Positions 16,833 to 25,816 of a stretch of 64,000 nucleotides of DNA are shown here, in pieces. The position numbers and the translations under genes were made by a program. This DNA is from an uncultured Opitutia bacterium (GTDB taxonomy: Bacteria > Verrucomicrobiota > Verrucomicrobiia > Opitutales > Opitutaceae), in the NCBI GenBank assembly GCA_903896015.1, contig CAITWF010000048.1, positions 39,031 to 103,030 on the forward strand. The letters are read 5' to 3'. The stretch's first letter is position 1, and each line of letters begins with the position of its first letter. The notes below the pieces were generated by a model. It was not told the origin of the DNA. It searched no databases and was given only the letters and a program-made list of their open reading frames with translations.

Positions 16833-18722
16833 ATGATTCCTCCTCGCGCGCGCATGCGCTCCACGCATCCCAAGGCTTCCGTGGCGACGCCCACAACGCC
16901 GGCCGATAAAAACTTGCCGGGCCGGTTGTTCGCGGCGGCGATTATCACCATCGCCACGGCGGCAGTCTACGCGAACAGCTGGTCGGGCCCGTTTGTTTTC
17001 GATGATCAGGCGTCGATTTTGCACAACGATTCGATCCGTCATCTTTCGGACTTGGGCGCGATATTCTCCCCGCCGGGGGAAGGTTTCACGGTGGATGGCC
17101 GGCCGATCCTGAATCTTTCGCTCGCGATTAATTATGCGATCAGTGGCACCCAAGGGTGGAGTTACCACGCGCTCAACGTGGTCATCCACATTCTGGCGGC
17201 ACTCACACTTTTTGGCATCGTGCGTCGGACACTGGGGCGGACAATCGGAGTGCGCGGCGTTGGCAACGAGACGGGGACGGTGGGAGTCAGCGACGCAAGC
17301 GTGCTCGGGATGGCGGTGTCGCTGCTTTGGGCGCTGCATCCGCTCCAGACGGAATCGGTGACTTACGTCATTCAGCGTGCGGAGTCCTTGATGGGACTGT
17401 TTTATCTGCTGACGACTTACTGTTTCATTCGGGCCGCGGAGGCTTCGCCCGGCCCGACGGCATTGCGATGGTCTGCACTTTCATGGTTGGCCTGTTTTGT
17501 CGGCATGGGGACCAAGGAGGTCATGGTGTCCGCGCCGCTCATGGTTTTTCTGTATGATGGAATTTTTGTTTCAGCAGGGTGGCGCGCGGCGCTCCTGCGG
17601 CGGTGGAAGTATTACGCCCTCCTTGCGCTGACCACCGGCGTGTTGCTGGCGCTCGCCCTTCGAACGGGTTCGCGGGGAGGAACCTCGGGCTTCGGGATCG
17701 ACGTCACGCCGTGGATGTATTGGCAGACGCAATTTCAAGCGGTCGCGCACTACCTGTGGCTCTCGTTCTGGCCGGGCACGCTGATCTTCGACTACGGTGT
17801 CCGTTGGACGAGCGGTCTCGCCGATGTGCTGCCATATGCGGTCATCGTGGGCCTGTTGGTCGTGGCAACGGGAGTGGCGCTGTGGCGGCGCCACGCTACG
17901 GGATTCTTAGGTGCGTTCTTTTTCGCGATCCTTGCCCCGACCTCGATCGTCCCGGGCAATCGCCAAACGCTCGCGGAGCACCGGATGTATTTGCCGTTGG
18001 CGGCGGTGATCGTGCTGGTCGTGGTCGGGGCCAACCGCCTGATCGCTGACGCACACCGCAGGAAATTTTTGGCGACGGCGTGGCTGCCACTGGCACTGAT
18101 CGCATTGCCCCTCGCGGCGGTGACTGTCCACCGCAATGAAATTTATCGGAGCGAACTGACGCTCTACCGCGACACGGTCGCCGGGCGACCCGGAAACGCT
18201 TCGGCCCACACGAATCTGGGTAATGCGTTGCGCAACGCCCGACGTTATGAGGAGGCGATCGTCGAATATGAAGAGGCGCTCAGGCTCCGGACCGATTCTC
18301 CGCAAGTGCACTACGATTTGGCCGGCGCGTTTTCCGCTTCCGGCCAATTGCTGCAGGCAATCGTTCATTACGAAGAAGCTCTGCGCCTGAAACCCGAATA
18401 TGCCGAGGCGCACAATAATCTGGGCATTGCCCTCGCGCGCTCCGGGCGGGACGGGGAAGCGATTGGACACTTGTCCGAAGCGGTGCGGCTCAACCCTGCC
18501 AGTCCGGAGGCGCATTTGAACTTTGGTCTCGTCCTCATTCGGACCGGTCGCCTTTCGGAGGCGATCGAAGAATACCGACAGACCTTGCGGCTTGATCCGG
18601 GATTCTATCGCGCCCGCGAAGCGATGGGCAACGCGCTGCGGCTCGCGGGTCGCGAGCGCGAGGCTGCGGAGGAATTGGAGACGGCCGCCCGACTTCAGGC
18701 GGCGCGGCTTTCGCCGCGGTAG
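16833..18722 (+). CDS. TMTC-like polytopic membrane protein with TPR repeats (second type)
   Basis: The 629-residue protein again has about ten membrane helices (residues 30-420) with an early acidic loop motif (SGPFVFDDQASI) and then TPR units (about 445-615). The TPRs here have the normal 34-residue spacing (AEAHNNLGIALARSGRDGEAI, AHLNFGLVLIRTGRLSEAI), unlike the neighbour. The membrane part (HPLQTESVTYVIQRAESLMG, NRQTLAEHRMYLPL) matches the TMTC-like GT-C group common in Verrucomicrobia and Planctomycetes. It is probably cotranscribed with the gene 31 bases upstream. Its acceptor and donor substrates are unknown. Earlier Met codons precede the first helix by about 30 polar residues, so the exact start is uncertain by a few codons. 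Confidence 0.82.
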   Translation: MIPPRARMRSTHPKASVATPTTPADKNLPGRLFAAAIITIATAAVYANSWSGPFVFDDQASILHNDSIRHLSDLGAIFSPPGEGFTVDGRPILNLSLAINYAISGTQGWSYHALNVVIHILAALTLFGIVRRTLGRTIGVRGVGNETGTVGVSDASVLGMAVSLLWALHPLQTESVTYVIQRAESLMGLFYLLTTYCFIRAAEASPGPTALRWSALSWLACFVGMGTKEVMVSAPLMVFLYDGIFVSAGWRAALLRRWKYYALLALTTGVLLALALRTGSRGGTSGFGIDVTPWMYWQTQFQAVAHYLWLSFWPGTLIFDYGVRWTSGLADVLPYAVIVGLLVVATGVALWRRHATGFLGAFFFAILAPTSIVPGNRQTLAEHRMYLPLAAVIVLVVVGANRLIADAHRRKFLATAWLPLALIALPLAAVTVHRNEIYRSELTLYRDTVAGRPGNASAHTNLGNALRNARRYEEAIVEYEEALRLRTDSPQVHYDLAGAFSASGQLLQAIVHYEEALRLKPEYAEAHNNLGIALARSGRDGEAIGHLSEAVRLNPASPEAHLNFGLVLIRTGRLSEAIEEYRQTLRLDPGFYRAREAMGNALRLAGREREAAEELETAARLQAARLSPR

Positions 18723-18782
18723 GAGAATGATTCGCAGATCCCGCATCCTCCGGCGTGCCGATCTGAGATGAGAGAAAGCGAA

Positions 18783-18813
18783 AAGGCGGCAGCCGACCAG
18801 CGGCAGCCGCCTT
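18783..18813. terminator. Bidirectional terminator between TPR gene and TonB receptor
   Basis: An 8-bp perfect stem (AAGGCGGC at 18783-18790 with GCCGCCTT at 18806-18813) lies between the two convergent genes. A-rich sequence on the left and the minus-strand T run (TTTTCGCTTTCTC) suit termination of the TonB-receptor transcript in particular. Confidence 0.65.
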
Positions 18814-18846
18814 CACATCAAATCAATCCTGTTTCGGATTATCGGC

Positions 18847-21800
18847 TTAGAAGTTCGCTTTCAGGCCGGCGGTCCACACGGGCTGATAGATGGCGCGATG
18901 GTAGTTCTTCGCGATGGCCGGAGTGTTCGGACTGTAGCGCAGTTCGGTCGGCTCGTAACCCGAGATGTCGCGTCCGTTGATAAAGAGGGACAGGTTCTTT
19001 GTTGCACGGAAGCTGACGTCCAAATCGACGCGGATGGCTCCGCGGCGATACATGAACTCGTTGGGTTCGTAGGTGGGCGTGGAACTGGTCGTGAAGTCCA
19101 AATATTGCAGGCGCGTCTTCGAAGTGGCCTTGGAGTTGACCGAGACGGAGAACCGGCTGCGCGTTAGGCTCACGCCGAGGCCCGCAGTATACGGGACGAT
19201 GTAGAGATTTTGCGCCGCAAACTGCACGGCCATCACGCCGCCACCGGTCTGAGTTGACCTGGTGCCGCTAGCGACGACACGGAGGCCGCGTGCCCAATCA
19301 GGGAGAAGTTTGTCGAGCAAGTAACTGCCGCTGAGTTCCAAACCTGATGTGACGATGCGACCGGTCATATTGATGGGCGTGCGCAGCACCGAGCCGGGGA
19401 ATTCGGCCGAATTGATTCCATAGGTAGTCAAGTAGTCCGCCGTCTGAGCCACGGTGAGGGTATTCGTTCCGAACGCGTTGTCGACGAACCGGCGGTAGCC
19501 GCGCACGGTGAAATTCGAACGCCCATCCGGAGCGTAATATTCCAACGACGCGCCAAAATTATTGGAGGTCCACGGCTTCAGCGCCGGATTGTTGGCGTTG
19601 ATGATCGTTGTGGCCGTCGGATCGAGCGTCGTTGGGTCGGGTAGGTTGAGACTCGGATAGATGTTATTAAAATCGGGACGACCGATAGTGTGGCCGCCGG
19701 ACACGCGCGCGACGAGGTTGGGGTTCAGATCGTAGCTCACCGCCAGGCTCGGAAAGTAGTTGTTGTAGCGGGCGCTCGATTGACTCCCGTTCATGATGTA
19801 GTTGGCGTGGGCTTGAGCGAGCGAGTTTACAGGGTAGAGCAGCTGGATGGTCTGCCCTTTGCCGGCCTGATAGACGCCCCCCTGCGTGTTGAGGATCTGG
19901 CCTTGAGCATTCTTCGCGTAATTGCCGCCGGGATTGAAATACGGGCCCGTGCCGAAGTCGCGGGTCTGCTCGAAGCGAACGCCGTAGGCGAATTTTAGCC
20001 GTCCGTGGAGCATACTGCTGTCGGCGCGGATATAAGCGGCCGGAACATCCTCCCGGACAGAAAAGCTCGAGGTGACTGCAGAGCTGTAATCATTCCACGG
20101 GCGAGACTCTACAAAGAGACTCAGATTGGCTGCTTGATAGGCAGCGATGGCTGCGGGGTCGAGGAACTGCGCGACACCATAGTTGCCGATCATCGGAGTG
20201 TTGTAGCCCTTAAGAATAAAATCGGTTCCCGGACGGGTGCCAAGATAGATATAGCCCTGACCATTCCCACCCAGAACCGGATCCGTATTTGCGCGTTTGC
20301 TTTGATGCGAATAGTTGAATCCCACTTTAAGCGTGGTGGGAAAATCGGGGATGGCAAAATCGCGACTGGCCGAACCCTTGCCCTCGAAGCGGTGATCCGA
20401 GGACCAGAGCGGCTTATAGCGGATGGCTGGCAGGTTGCTGGGAACGTTGGTCAGCGCTCCGGTGATCGGGTCGTAATACTGTCCCGCAAAATTGCCGGCC
20501 GCCACGAAGCTTGCCAGACTGGACGGATCGAGCACCGTGCCGTTCGGGGCGATGGCCGAGATACTTTGTGGACCCCATTCTCCGATGTTGTTAAAGTGGA
20601 GCTGCTGCAGCGGCCGAATGTTGTAGAGGATCGAGAAGACGGTGCCGACATCGCGGTCGCGGTTCTGCTTGCGGGAATTTCCGTAGCTTTCACCGAGATC
20701 GACCTTCCATGCGCCGATGCGGCCTTCGTAGGAGAGAGTCTCTTGTCGGTTCGCTTCATTTACAACCCAAGTCGTGGACTGGTTCAGCACTCGGGGCTGA
20801 AGTGACGTCTGATTGATTTCCACCTGATTGGTGAGCGTGGAGCGAGTGAGATCAACCCACCCAGTATTGCCCCAGGCGAGGTTGCGGGCGCCATATTCCA
20901 GCGTGTTGTAAGCTTGGGTAAAGCTCGCGTGCAGCGTGCCGTTCTCTGCGACTTTGTAGTCGCCCGTAAGATTAAAGCTCGTGCGCTGGTAGGTCGAAAG
21001 AACGCTGTTAAGATTCTGGCCGTCTGAAGTGTAGTGGGACGGAATCAGCGGAGTGTCCTTGTAACTGCCGGCGCCGGTGGTCTGGTTGTAGAGATAATTG
21101 GCATTCCACGACTCCGTTTGATCGACATAGGCTTTCGGAACGGTGTTGGTGCTGAAGGTCGCCGAGAAACCAAAGCGCTTGTTTACCGGAATAATCGCCG
21201 AGAGGACCATGCCGGGGAACGTCGTTTTGATCTTGGAGGAGAGCGGTCCGTCCATGCGGCTCTGCCCGATCTTGTTCTGATCCGCAGCGCCGAATGCGGT
21301 GAGCGTGTAGCTAGGCTTGTCGTGCTCGAATGCTGACTTGGGCACGAAGTTGATCGAACCGGCTAGCGCGCTACCCGGATCGTCCGGCAGCGTGGTGTGG
21401 TTGACCTCGATGCGGGAAATGTTGTTGAGCGACATTTGCATCAACTGCGTGGAGCGCTGCGGGATGCTCTGCAGGCCGACCGGGCTGATACCCTGACCGG
21501 GGACCTCGGCCGAGGTCGTCATCTGAAAGCCGCCGAAGCCGATCGGGACATTCGCGCTGGGGGCGCCTGACAGGGTCACCGAATTGCCGTAGCCGTAACC
21601 GTCTTGTTCAAGATCGACGCCAGGTAGAAACTTTAGGGCGTTGGCAATGCTGCCGTCGCCGATGAAACCGAGATCGTCAACGGCGACGACGCTCTTGAGA
21701 TTCGACGCATACCGCTGGGTATTGATGGCCAGTTCCGTAGCGCCCATCGCCTTTTCCACGTCCACGCGAAAAGCGTCCATTTGCACGACTTCGCTGCGAG

Positions 21801-22146
21801 AACGGAGGCCCACGTCGGTGACCGCGGAGCCGCCGGCCTGCACCACCACCGGCACGTCCTGCGAGAGCAGACCCGTGTAGAGGACATGAAGGGTTACCGA
21901 GCCGGCCGGGATGCCATCCAATCGGTAGGAGCCCGATTGGTCGGTTGACGTGGTCGCACCGGCAATCGGTGTGGACCCCGCGACCACTTGGATCTGTGCA
22001 CCGTAAAGGTAACTGCCAGTTTCAGAATTCTGGACGCGACCGACAATCGAGCCGGTGGGGGCGGCGAAGAGGCCAAGACTGAGCAAGGGGAGGATCGCAA
22101 ACGCGATCCGTGCAAACGAGCGGGTAGGATACATGGTTGGGTTCAA
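18847..22146 (-). CDS. TonB-dependent outer-membrane receptor with carboxypeptidase-regulatory domain
   Basis: The 1099-residue protein has a signal peptide (about 1-28) and a carboxypeptidase-regulatory-like beta domain (about 30-115, GSIVGRVQNSETGSYLYGAQI). A plug domain follows (about 125-275, with IGDGSIANALKFLPGV and ISRIEVNHTTLPDDPGSALAG), then a 22-strand barrel ending in Phe (TAGLKANF). It should import large ligands, most likely oligosaccharides given the neighbours. No SusD partner is present, as is usual in this phylum. It is divergent from lacI, and a LacI-type operator lies about 100 bases upstream, so expression is probably repressed by that regulator. The start at 22146 is kept; an ATG four codons later is equally possible. 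Confidence 0.95.
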   Translation of the reverse strand: MNPTMYPTRSFARIAFAILPLLSLGLFAAPTGSIVGRVQNSETGSYLYGAQIQVVAGSTPIAGATTSTDQSGSYRLDGIPAGSVTLHVLYTGLLSQDVPVVVQAGGSAVTDVGLRSRSEVVQMDAFRVDVEKAMGATELAINTQRYASNLKSVVAVDDLGFIGDGSIANALKFLPGVDLEQDGYGYGNSVTLSGAPSANVPIGFGGFQMTTSAEVPGQGISPVGLQSIPQRSTQLMQMSLNNISRIEVNHTTLPDDPGSALAGSINFVPKSAFEHDKPSYTLTAFGAADQNKIGQSRMDGPLSSKIKTTFPGMVLSAIIPVNKRFGFSATFSTNTVPKAYVDQTESWNANYLYNQTTGAGSYKDTPLIPSHYTSDGQNLNSVLSTYQRTSFNLTGDYKVAENGTLHASFTQAYNTLEYGARNLAWGNTGWVDLTRSTLTNQVEINQTSLQPRVLNQSTTWVVNEANRQETLSYEGRIGAWKVDLGESYGNSRKQNRDRDVGTVFSILYNIRPLQQLHFNNIGEWGPQSISAIAPNGTVLDPSSLASFVAAGNFAGQYYDPITGALTNVPSNLPAIRYKPLWSSDHRFEGKGSASRDFAIPDFPTTLKVGFNYSHQSKRANTDPVLGGNGQGYIYLGTRPGTDFILKGYNTPMIGNYGVAQFLDPAAIAAYQAANLSLFVESRPWNDYSSAVTSSFSVREDVPAAYIRADSSMLHGRLKFAYGVRFEQTRDFGTGPYFNPGGNYAKNAQGQILNTQGGVYQAGKGQTIQLLYPVNSLAQAHANYIMNGSQSSARYNNYFPSLAVSYDLNPNLVARVSGGHTIGRPDFNNIYPSLNLPDPTTLDPTATTIINANNPALKPWTSNNFGASLEYYAPDGRSNFTVRGYRRFVDNAFGTNTLTVAQTADYLTTYGINSAEFPGSVLRTPINMTGRIVTSGLELSGSYLLDKLLPDWARGLRVVASGTRSTQTGGGVMAVQFAAQNLYIVPYTAGLGVSLTRSRFSVSVNSKATSKTRLQYLDFTTSSTPTYEPNEFMYRRGAIRVDLDVSFRATKNLSLFINGRDISGYEPTELRYSPNTPAIAKNYHRAIYQPVWTAGLKANF

Positions 22147-22244
22147 GGGCGTTTTCTTCAGGGGTGGTGTTAGCTCATGGGTGTGAGCTGGGGTAGCCGG
22201 TCGCTATAATGCTAAGTTCCTGGCCTTAGTCTTGCGAAATGTGA

Positions 22245-22257
22245 TGCAAGCGTTGCA
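22245..22257. promoter_or_regulatory. LacI-type operator upstream of the TonB receptor
   Basis: TGCAAGCGTTGCA is a 13-base palindrome with a GCG centre, identical to the sites at 14513-14525 and 22349-22361. It lies 99 bases before the TonB-receptor start on the minus strand and 111 bases before lacI on the plus strand, in the shared promoter region. Confidence 0.78.
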
Positions 22258-22348
22258 AAAGTTTTGACGGAAGTCCCGGACGAGCGTCGAGGTGGTTGCT
22301 GCCGATCGCTCATTGGACGGCAAAAGTGTTGAGTCGCACCGCTGGTGA

Positions 22349-22361
22349 TGCAAGCGTTGCA
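22349..22361. promoter_or_regulatory. LacI-type operator overlapping the lacI translation start region
   Basis: A third identical copy of TGCAAGCGTTGCA ends seven bases before the lacI ATG. The symmetry extends to GTGA on the left and TCAC on the right. It occupies the place of the ribosome binding site, so bound repressor would block lacI transcription directly. This suggests autorepression. Confidence 0.78.
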
Positions 22362-22367
22362 ATCACA

Positions 22368-23405
22368 ATGTCCACCCTGTCTCTCGGTTCAATTGCCGCG
22401 ACGTGCGGCGTTTCGGCGTCCACGGTTTCGCGCGCCCTCTCGGGCCATACCGCGGTGCGTGAAGCGACCCGGCGGCGCATCGTCGCTGCGGCGCGAAAAC
22501 TCGGCTACCGCCGAAACGATCTGGTGGGGAAACTCATGGCGCATGTGCGCACCGGTCGGACGCAGCGGTTCCTGGGAAACCTTGCGGCCATCCACGTGCC
22601 GTCAAAATCGCAGCCGCGCATGCTGCCAACGCACCGAAAAATCATTGCGGGTGCCATTGCGCGGGCGCGCGAACTCGGGTTTCAGCTCTACGAATTCAGT
22701 GTCGGGCAGGATGGGCTGGGGCCTGGCGGCTATGCGCGCGTGCTTCGTGCCCGGGGCGTGCACGGCGCAATCTTTCTATACACCGAGCCGACCTCGATTA
22801 TGGCGGATTTCCCGTGGGATGAATTTGCGACCATCGAGATCGACTACGGGCAACGCGAGCCGCTGCTCCACACGGTTTGTCTCGATCATTACACGACATT
22901 GCTCGGCGCGTTGGAGCGACTCCAGTCGCTCGGCTACCGGCGGATTGGATTTTTTGTAACTGAGTTCAAGGACCACCGCATCGCGCACAAGTGGTCGGCG
23001 ACGTTTGCGTCGTTTCAGCGCCACTGGCTGGATGCAGGCAACATTCCCATGCTGATATCGGACGACATCGAAGAGGCTTCGTTTTCGAAGTGGTATCGGC
23101 GTTATAAGCCGGACGTGGTGATCGGGCATGTGGACGAGGCGGTCACCTGGTTGCAGCGTGCCGGCGTGCGCGTGCCGGCGGACACGGGATTTTTCAATCT
23201 CAACTGGACTGAACGTAAACGCCCGTGCGCCGGCCTTGATCTGCGCATGGAACTCCAAGGCAGTGTCGCCGCCGAGGCTCTCATCGCACAGATTCAGCGC
23301 AGTGAACGCGGCCTCCCGGCCGACCCTCGCACGATCATGATTTCAGGCCGGTGGGTGGATGGACCGACGCTTCGGCGCGTAAGCGCAGCTTCGGCGTCGA
23401 GCTGA
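22368..23405 (+). CDS. LacI-family transcriptional regulator
   Basis: The 345-residue protein starts with a canonical LacI DNA-binding head: SLGSIAATCGVSASTVSRALSGHTAVREATRRRIVAAARKLGY contains the helix-turn-helix and hinge. A periplasmic-binding-protein-like sensor domain follows (about 60-335) and binds a sugar-like inducer. The start at 22368 places the helix-turn-helix at the normal distance. The frame is open upstream, but it would include the operator at 22349-22361. Three copies of the same palindrome, before lacI, before the TonB receptor and before the lyase/sulfatase unit, indicate the probable regulon. The sensor domain is divergent, so the inducer cannot be named. Confidence 0.93.
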   Translation: MSTLSLGSIAATCGVSASTVSRALSGHTAVREATRRRIVAAARKLGYRRNDLVGKLMAHVRTGRTQRFLGNLAAIHVPSKSQPRMLPTHRKIIAGAIARARELGFQLYEFSVGQDGLGPGGYARVLRARGVHGAIFLYTEPTSIMADFPWDEFATIEIDYGQREPLLHTVCLDHYTTLLGALERLQSLGYRRIGFFVTEFKDHRIAHKWSATFASFQRHWLDAGNIPMLISDDIEEASFSKWYRRYKPDVVIGHVDEAVTWLQRAGVRVPADTGFFNLNWTERKRPCAGLDLRMELQGSVAAEALIAQIQRSERGLPADPRTIMISGRWVDGPTLRRVSAASASS

Positions 23406-23428
23406 TCGACCGCGGGTGTCGGCGGCGA

Positions 23429-25795
23429 TCAGTCGATCTGTAGTTCGGTGACCGACCAGTTTCCGGCTCCGCCGCCGCGCTTGGCCGTCGATTTGACAAT
23501 GACGTAGCGACCGCGAATTCCGGCCGGAAGATCGATCACGGTCCGATCGCGTCGGCCAGAGGCGGTGGCGCGCGCGGCTCCAGGATTTGAGAGATCGTCG
23601 GTGACAAAGACTTCGACCGTCCCCGGGTAATCGCCGACACGACCGGTCTGATCGAGCGTGATGCGGTGGATGGGCCGCGCCTGCTTGCAGTCGACTTGAA
23701 TCCATTGGCCGGCAGTGGCCGGCACGGACCACGCGGTCTTCGCGTTGCCGTCAACCATTCGGCTAGCTTGATCTGCGCTGGCGGAGGCGGTGATGATGGG
23801 CGGCCATACCCGGTTTACTCGAATAGACAGCGCGGCGTCGCGTGCTTCCGCCGCTAGGGCCGGATCGGACTGGAGTTTTTCGGCGAGCGTGAGAGCAGTG
23901 TCGCTCGTGCCCCGGCCGAGCAGAATAAGTAGCGACTTCCGTGTCTCAAGATCCTTTGCGATGGTCAGCAGACGCGCGACGTCGTCCGGTGATTCCTTGG
24001 CGGGCGTCTCGCGCTTGCGCTCGATAAAGCCGATGGCGCCTTTGATTGCGGCTGCACGCGCTTCGTCGAGCGTTGCTTTCTCCGCCGTCGTGATCAGGAC
24101 GGGCAGCGCGTTGCGCTCAGGCCAGCGCGAGAGTGTGTCAGTCGCGGCCAAAGCAACTTTTGCGTCCGACAGGCAAGCGAGCCGGCCGGCGCATTCGGCG
24201 GCCGCGGCGCTGCTGAGCCGAGTGAGCACAGGCAGGAGGCGGAGCTGAACCTCGGCCGTGCCGTGATCGACCGCGTCGACCACGAGCCGGTCGCGGGCGG
24301 CTTCGTCATGGTTGCGGAGTGAGATGCTGGCGAGGGCGCGCTGGGCGCGCGCAATTTCTTGGTTGTCGGTCGCCGAAATCATCCAGGCGAGAACGGCGGC
24401 TTGATCGGTCGCGGGCGCGAGTTCGCCCAGCGAACGGAGAGCGGCGGCGCGCACGGTGGCATCCGGGTCGGCGCGGATTTTCCAAAGCAGGGGAAACGCC
24501 TCGGTCAGATTGCGCGTGGCGACGGCTTCGAGCATAACGACACGCAGCTTCGCGTCGCCCGCGGCGGCGGTGGCGAGGATAGCGTCGTTGACGCCGGGTC
24601 CGTTTAGCCGCGCGAAACTTTGCCGTGCGAGCTTGGCTTCGTCGCCGGTGGCGGTGACGAGAAATTGGGCAAGCTCGAGTGCGCCCTCGCGGGTGCCGGG
24701 CAGTTTGCCGATCGCCGCGAGAGCGGCGGCGCGCACGGCGGGATCGGAATCGGCGATCGCCTTCGAGACCGCGGGCACGGCGGCCGCATCGCCGAACGCC
24801 GCCAGTGCCCCAATCGCGGCGGCCTGCGTGGGCGCGTCGAACGTCGACAGCTTTGCAGCGAGTGGCGCGACGATCGCGTTGGCCGGCAGCGCGCTAATCG
24901 CCTCGAGGGCGACGCGCTTGGCGGCGAGATCGTCGCCTGCCAGCGTGGTGAGAATGGTCGCGGGCGCGGACTGCGGATCGCGGCCTAGGACTCCGCGCAG
25001 CGCGAGGACCCGGTAGGCGGCGGACGTGTGTGCATCCGTGAGCACGCGTTGAAAAGCCGCCACGCCATCGCTCGGGGAAGCGAGACTCCATCCGCAGGCC
25101 AGCCGCGCTTCGATCACGGTTCGGGCGCTGGGATTGGGCGCGCGCTCAAGCGCCGCGAGCGCCTCGGCGGTGCCAATCTGGCCGAGCGCCTTGGCGGCGG
25201 CGGAGGCTGTTGGCTCGTCAGAATCTTTCAGGAGCGGAGCCAACTGCGGCACTGCTTTTGCAATCCGGCGGTTACCGATCGATTGAATGAGTGCAACTCG
25301 AACACCACCCGTCGTTTCGCCGAACGTACGGAGAAAGGCGGCGTCCGTAGCTTCACCCGGGACGGGTTCGAGGGCGAGTCGGGCGACGTTGACGAGCCGT
25401 TCGTCGGCGAGTAGATGCTCAACGGTGGTGAGCGCAACATCGTCCGCTTTGAGTGGCGGCAGAAACTGGCCGAGCCGCTGGGCGGCGGCTTGTTGCGCGG
25501 TGAAGGTGGCGTCCGCTTGTTTCAAGATCTCGACCAATTCTGTGATGAGCGCGGAGAGTTTGGTGCGATCGGTTCCGGCGGCGGCGATGGCGCGATCGAT
25601 TGCTTCAAGTGCCGTTTGATTACCGGAGTAGTCGAGCGATTTGAGCATCGCGGCCGGTGTCGCGGCGGCGGCGGTTGCGGCAGGCTGGTCGGGCGCCGGG
25701 GGGGAAGCCGACGGCGAGGCGCAGCCGGCTGCAAGCACGAGCGCGGCGGCGCAGCAGGGGAGAGCGGAGTGGCGGAGAAATTTTTTTGAGCACAT
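23429..25795 (-). CDS. HEAT-repeat lipoprotein with C-terminal discoidin (F5/8 type C) domain
   Basis: The 788-residue protein has a lipoprotein signal ending in LAAGC (Cys25) and a Pro/Ala spacer. Many HEAT or PBS-lyase-like helical repeats follow (about 60-640, for example AASAAAKALGQIGTAEALAAL and PAVRAAALAAIGKLPGTREGAL). A C-terminal beta-sandwich (about 660-788) has the discoidin pattern RMVDGNAKTAWSVPATAGQWIQVDCKQARPI and ending RYVIVKSTAKRGGGAGNWSVTELQID. Discoidin domains often bind carbohydrate, so this may be an outer-membrane-anchored glycan-binding scaffold. It follows the Tat-exported oxidoreductase gene after 21 bases on the same strand and is convergent with lacI. Confidence 0.87.
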   Translation of the reverse strand: MCSKKFLRHSALPCCAAALVLAAGCASPSASPPAPDQPAATAAAATPAAMLKSLDYSGNQTALEAIDRAIAAAGTDRTKLSALITELVEILKQADATFTAQQAAAQRLGQFLPPLKADDVALTTVEHLLADERLVNVARLALEPVPGEATDAAFLRTFGETTGGVRVALIQSIGNRRIAKAVPQLAPLLKDSDEPTASAAAKALGQIGTAEALAALERAPNPSARTVIEARLACGWSLASPSDGVAAFQRVLTDAHTSAAYRVLALRGVLGRDPQSAPATILTTLAGDDLAAKRVALEAISALPANAIVAPLAAKLSTFDAPTQAAAIGALAAFGDAAAVPAVSKAIADSDPAVRAAALAAIGKLPGTREGALELAQFLVTATGDEAKLARQSFARLNGPGVNDAILATAAAGDAKLRVVMLEAVATRNLTEAFPLLWKIRADPDATVRAAALRSLGELAPATDQAAVLAWMISATDNQEIARAQRALASISLRNHDEAARDRLVVDAVDHGTAEVQLRLLPVLTRLSSAAAAECAGRLACLSDAKVALAATDTLSRWPERNALPVLITTAEKATLDEARAAAIKGAIGFIERKRETPAKESPDDVARLLTIAKDLETRKSLLILLGRGTSDTALTLAEKLQSDPALAAEARDAALSIRVNRVWPPIITASASADQASRMVDGNAKTAWSVPATAGQWIQVDCKQARPIHRITLDQTGRVGDYPGTVEVFVTDDLSNPGAARATASGRRDRTVIDLPAGIRGRYVIVKSTAKRGGGAGNWSVTELQID

Positions 25796-25816
25796 GGTCG
25801 GGGCGGCGTTCGGGGT

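Noticed and set aside
22205..22210. TATAAT as -10 box of lacI
   Set aside because: No -35 box is found at a suitable distance, and the box would lie 160 bases before the start. It may be chance.
22264..22269. TTGACG as -35 box of lacI
   Set aside because: At 16-18 bases downstream there is no -10-like sequence.
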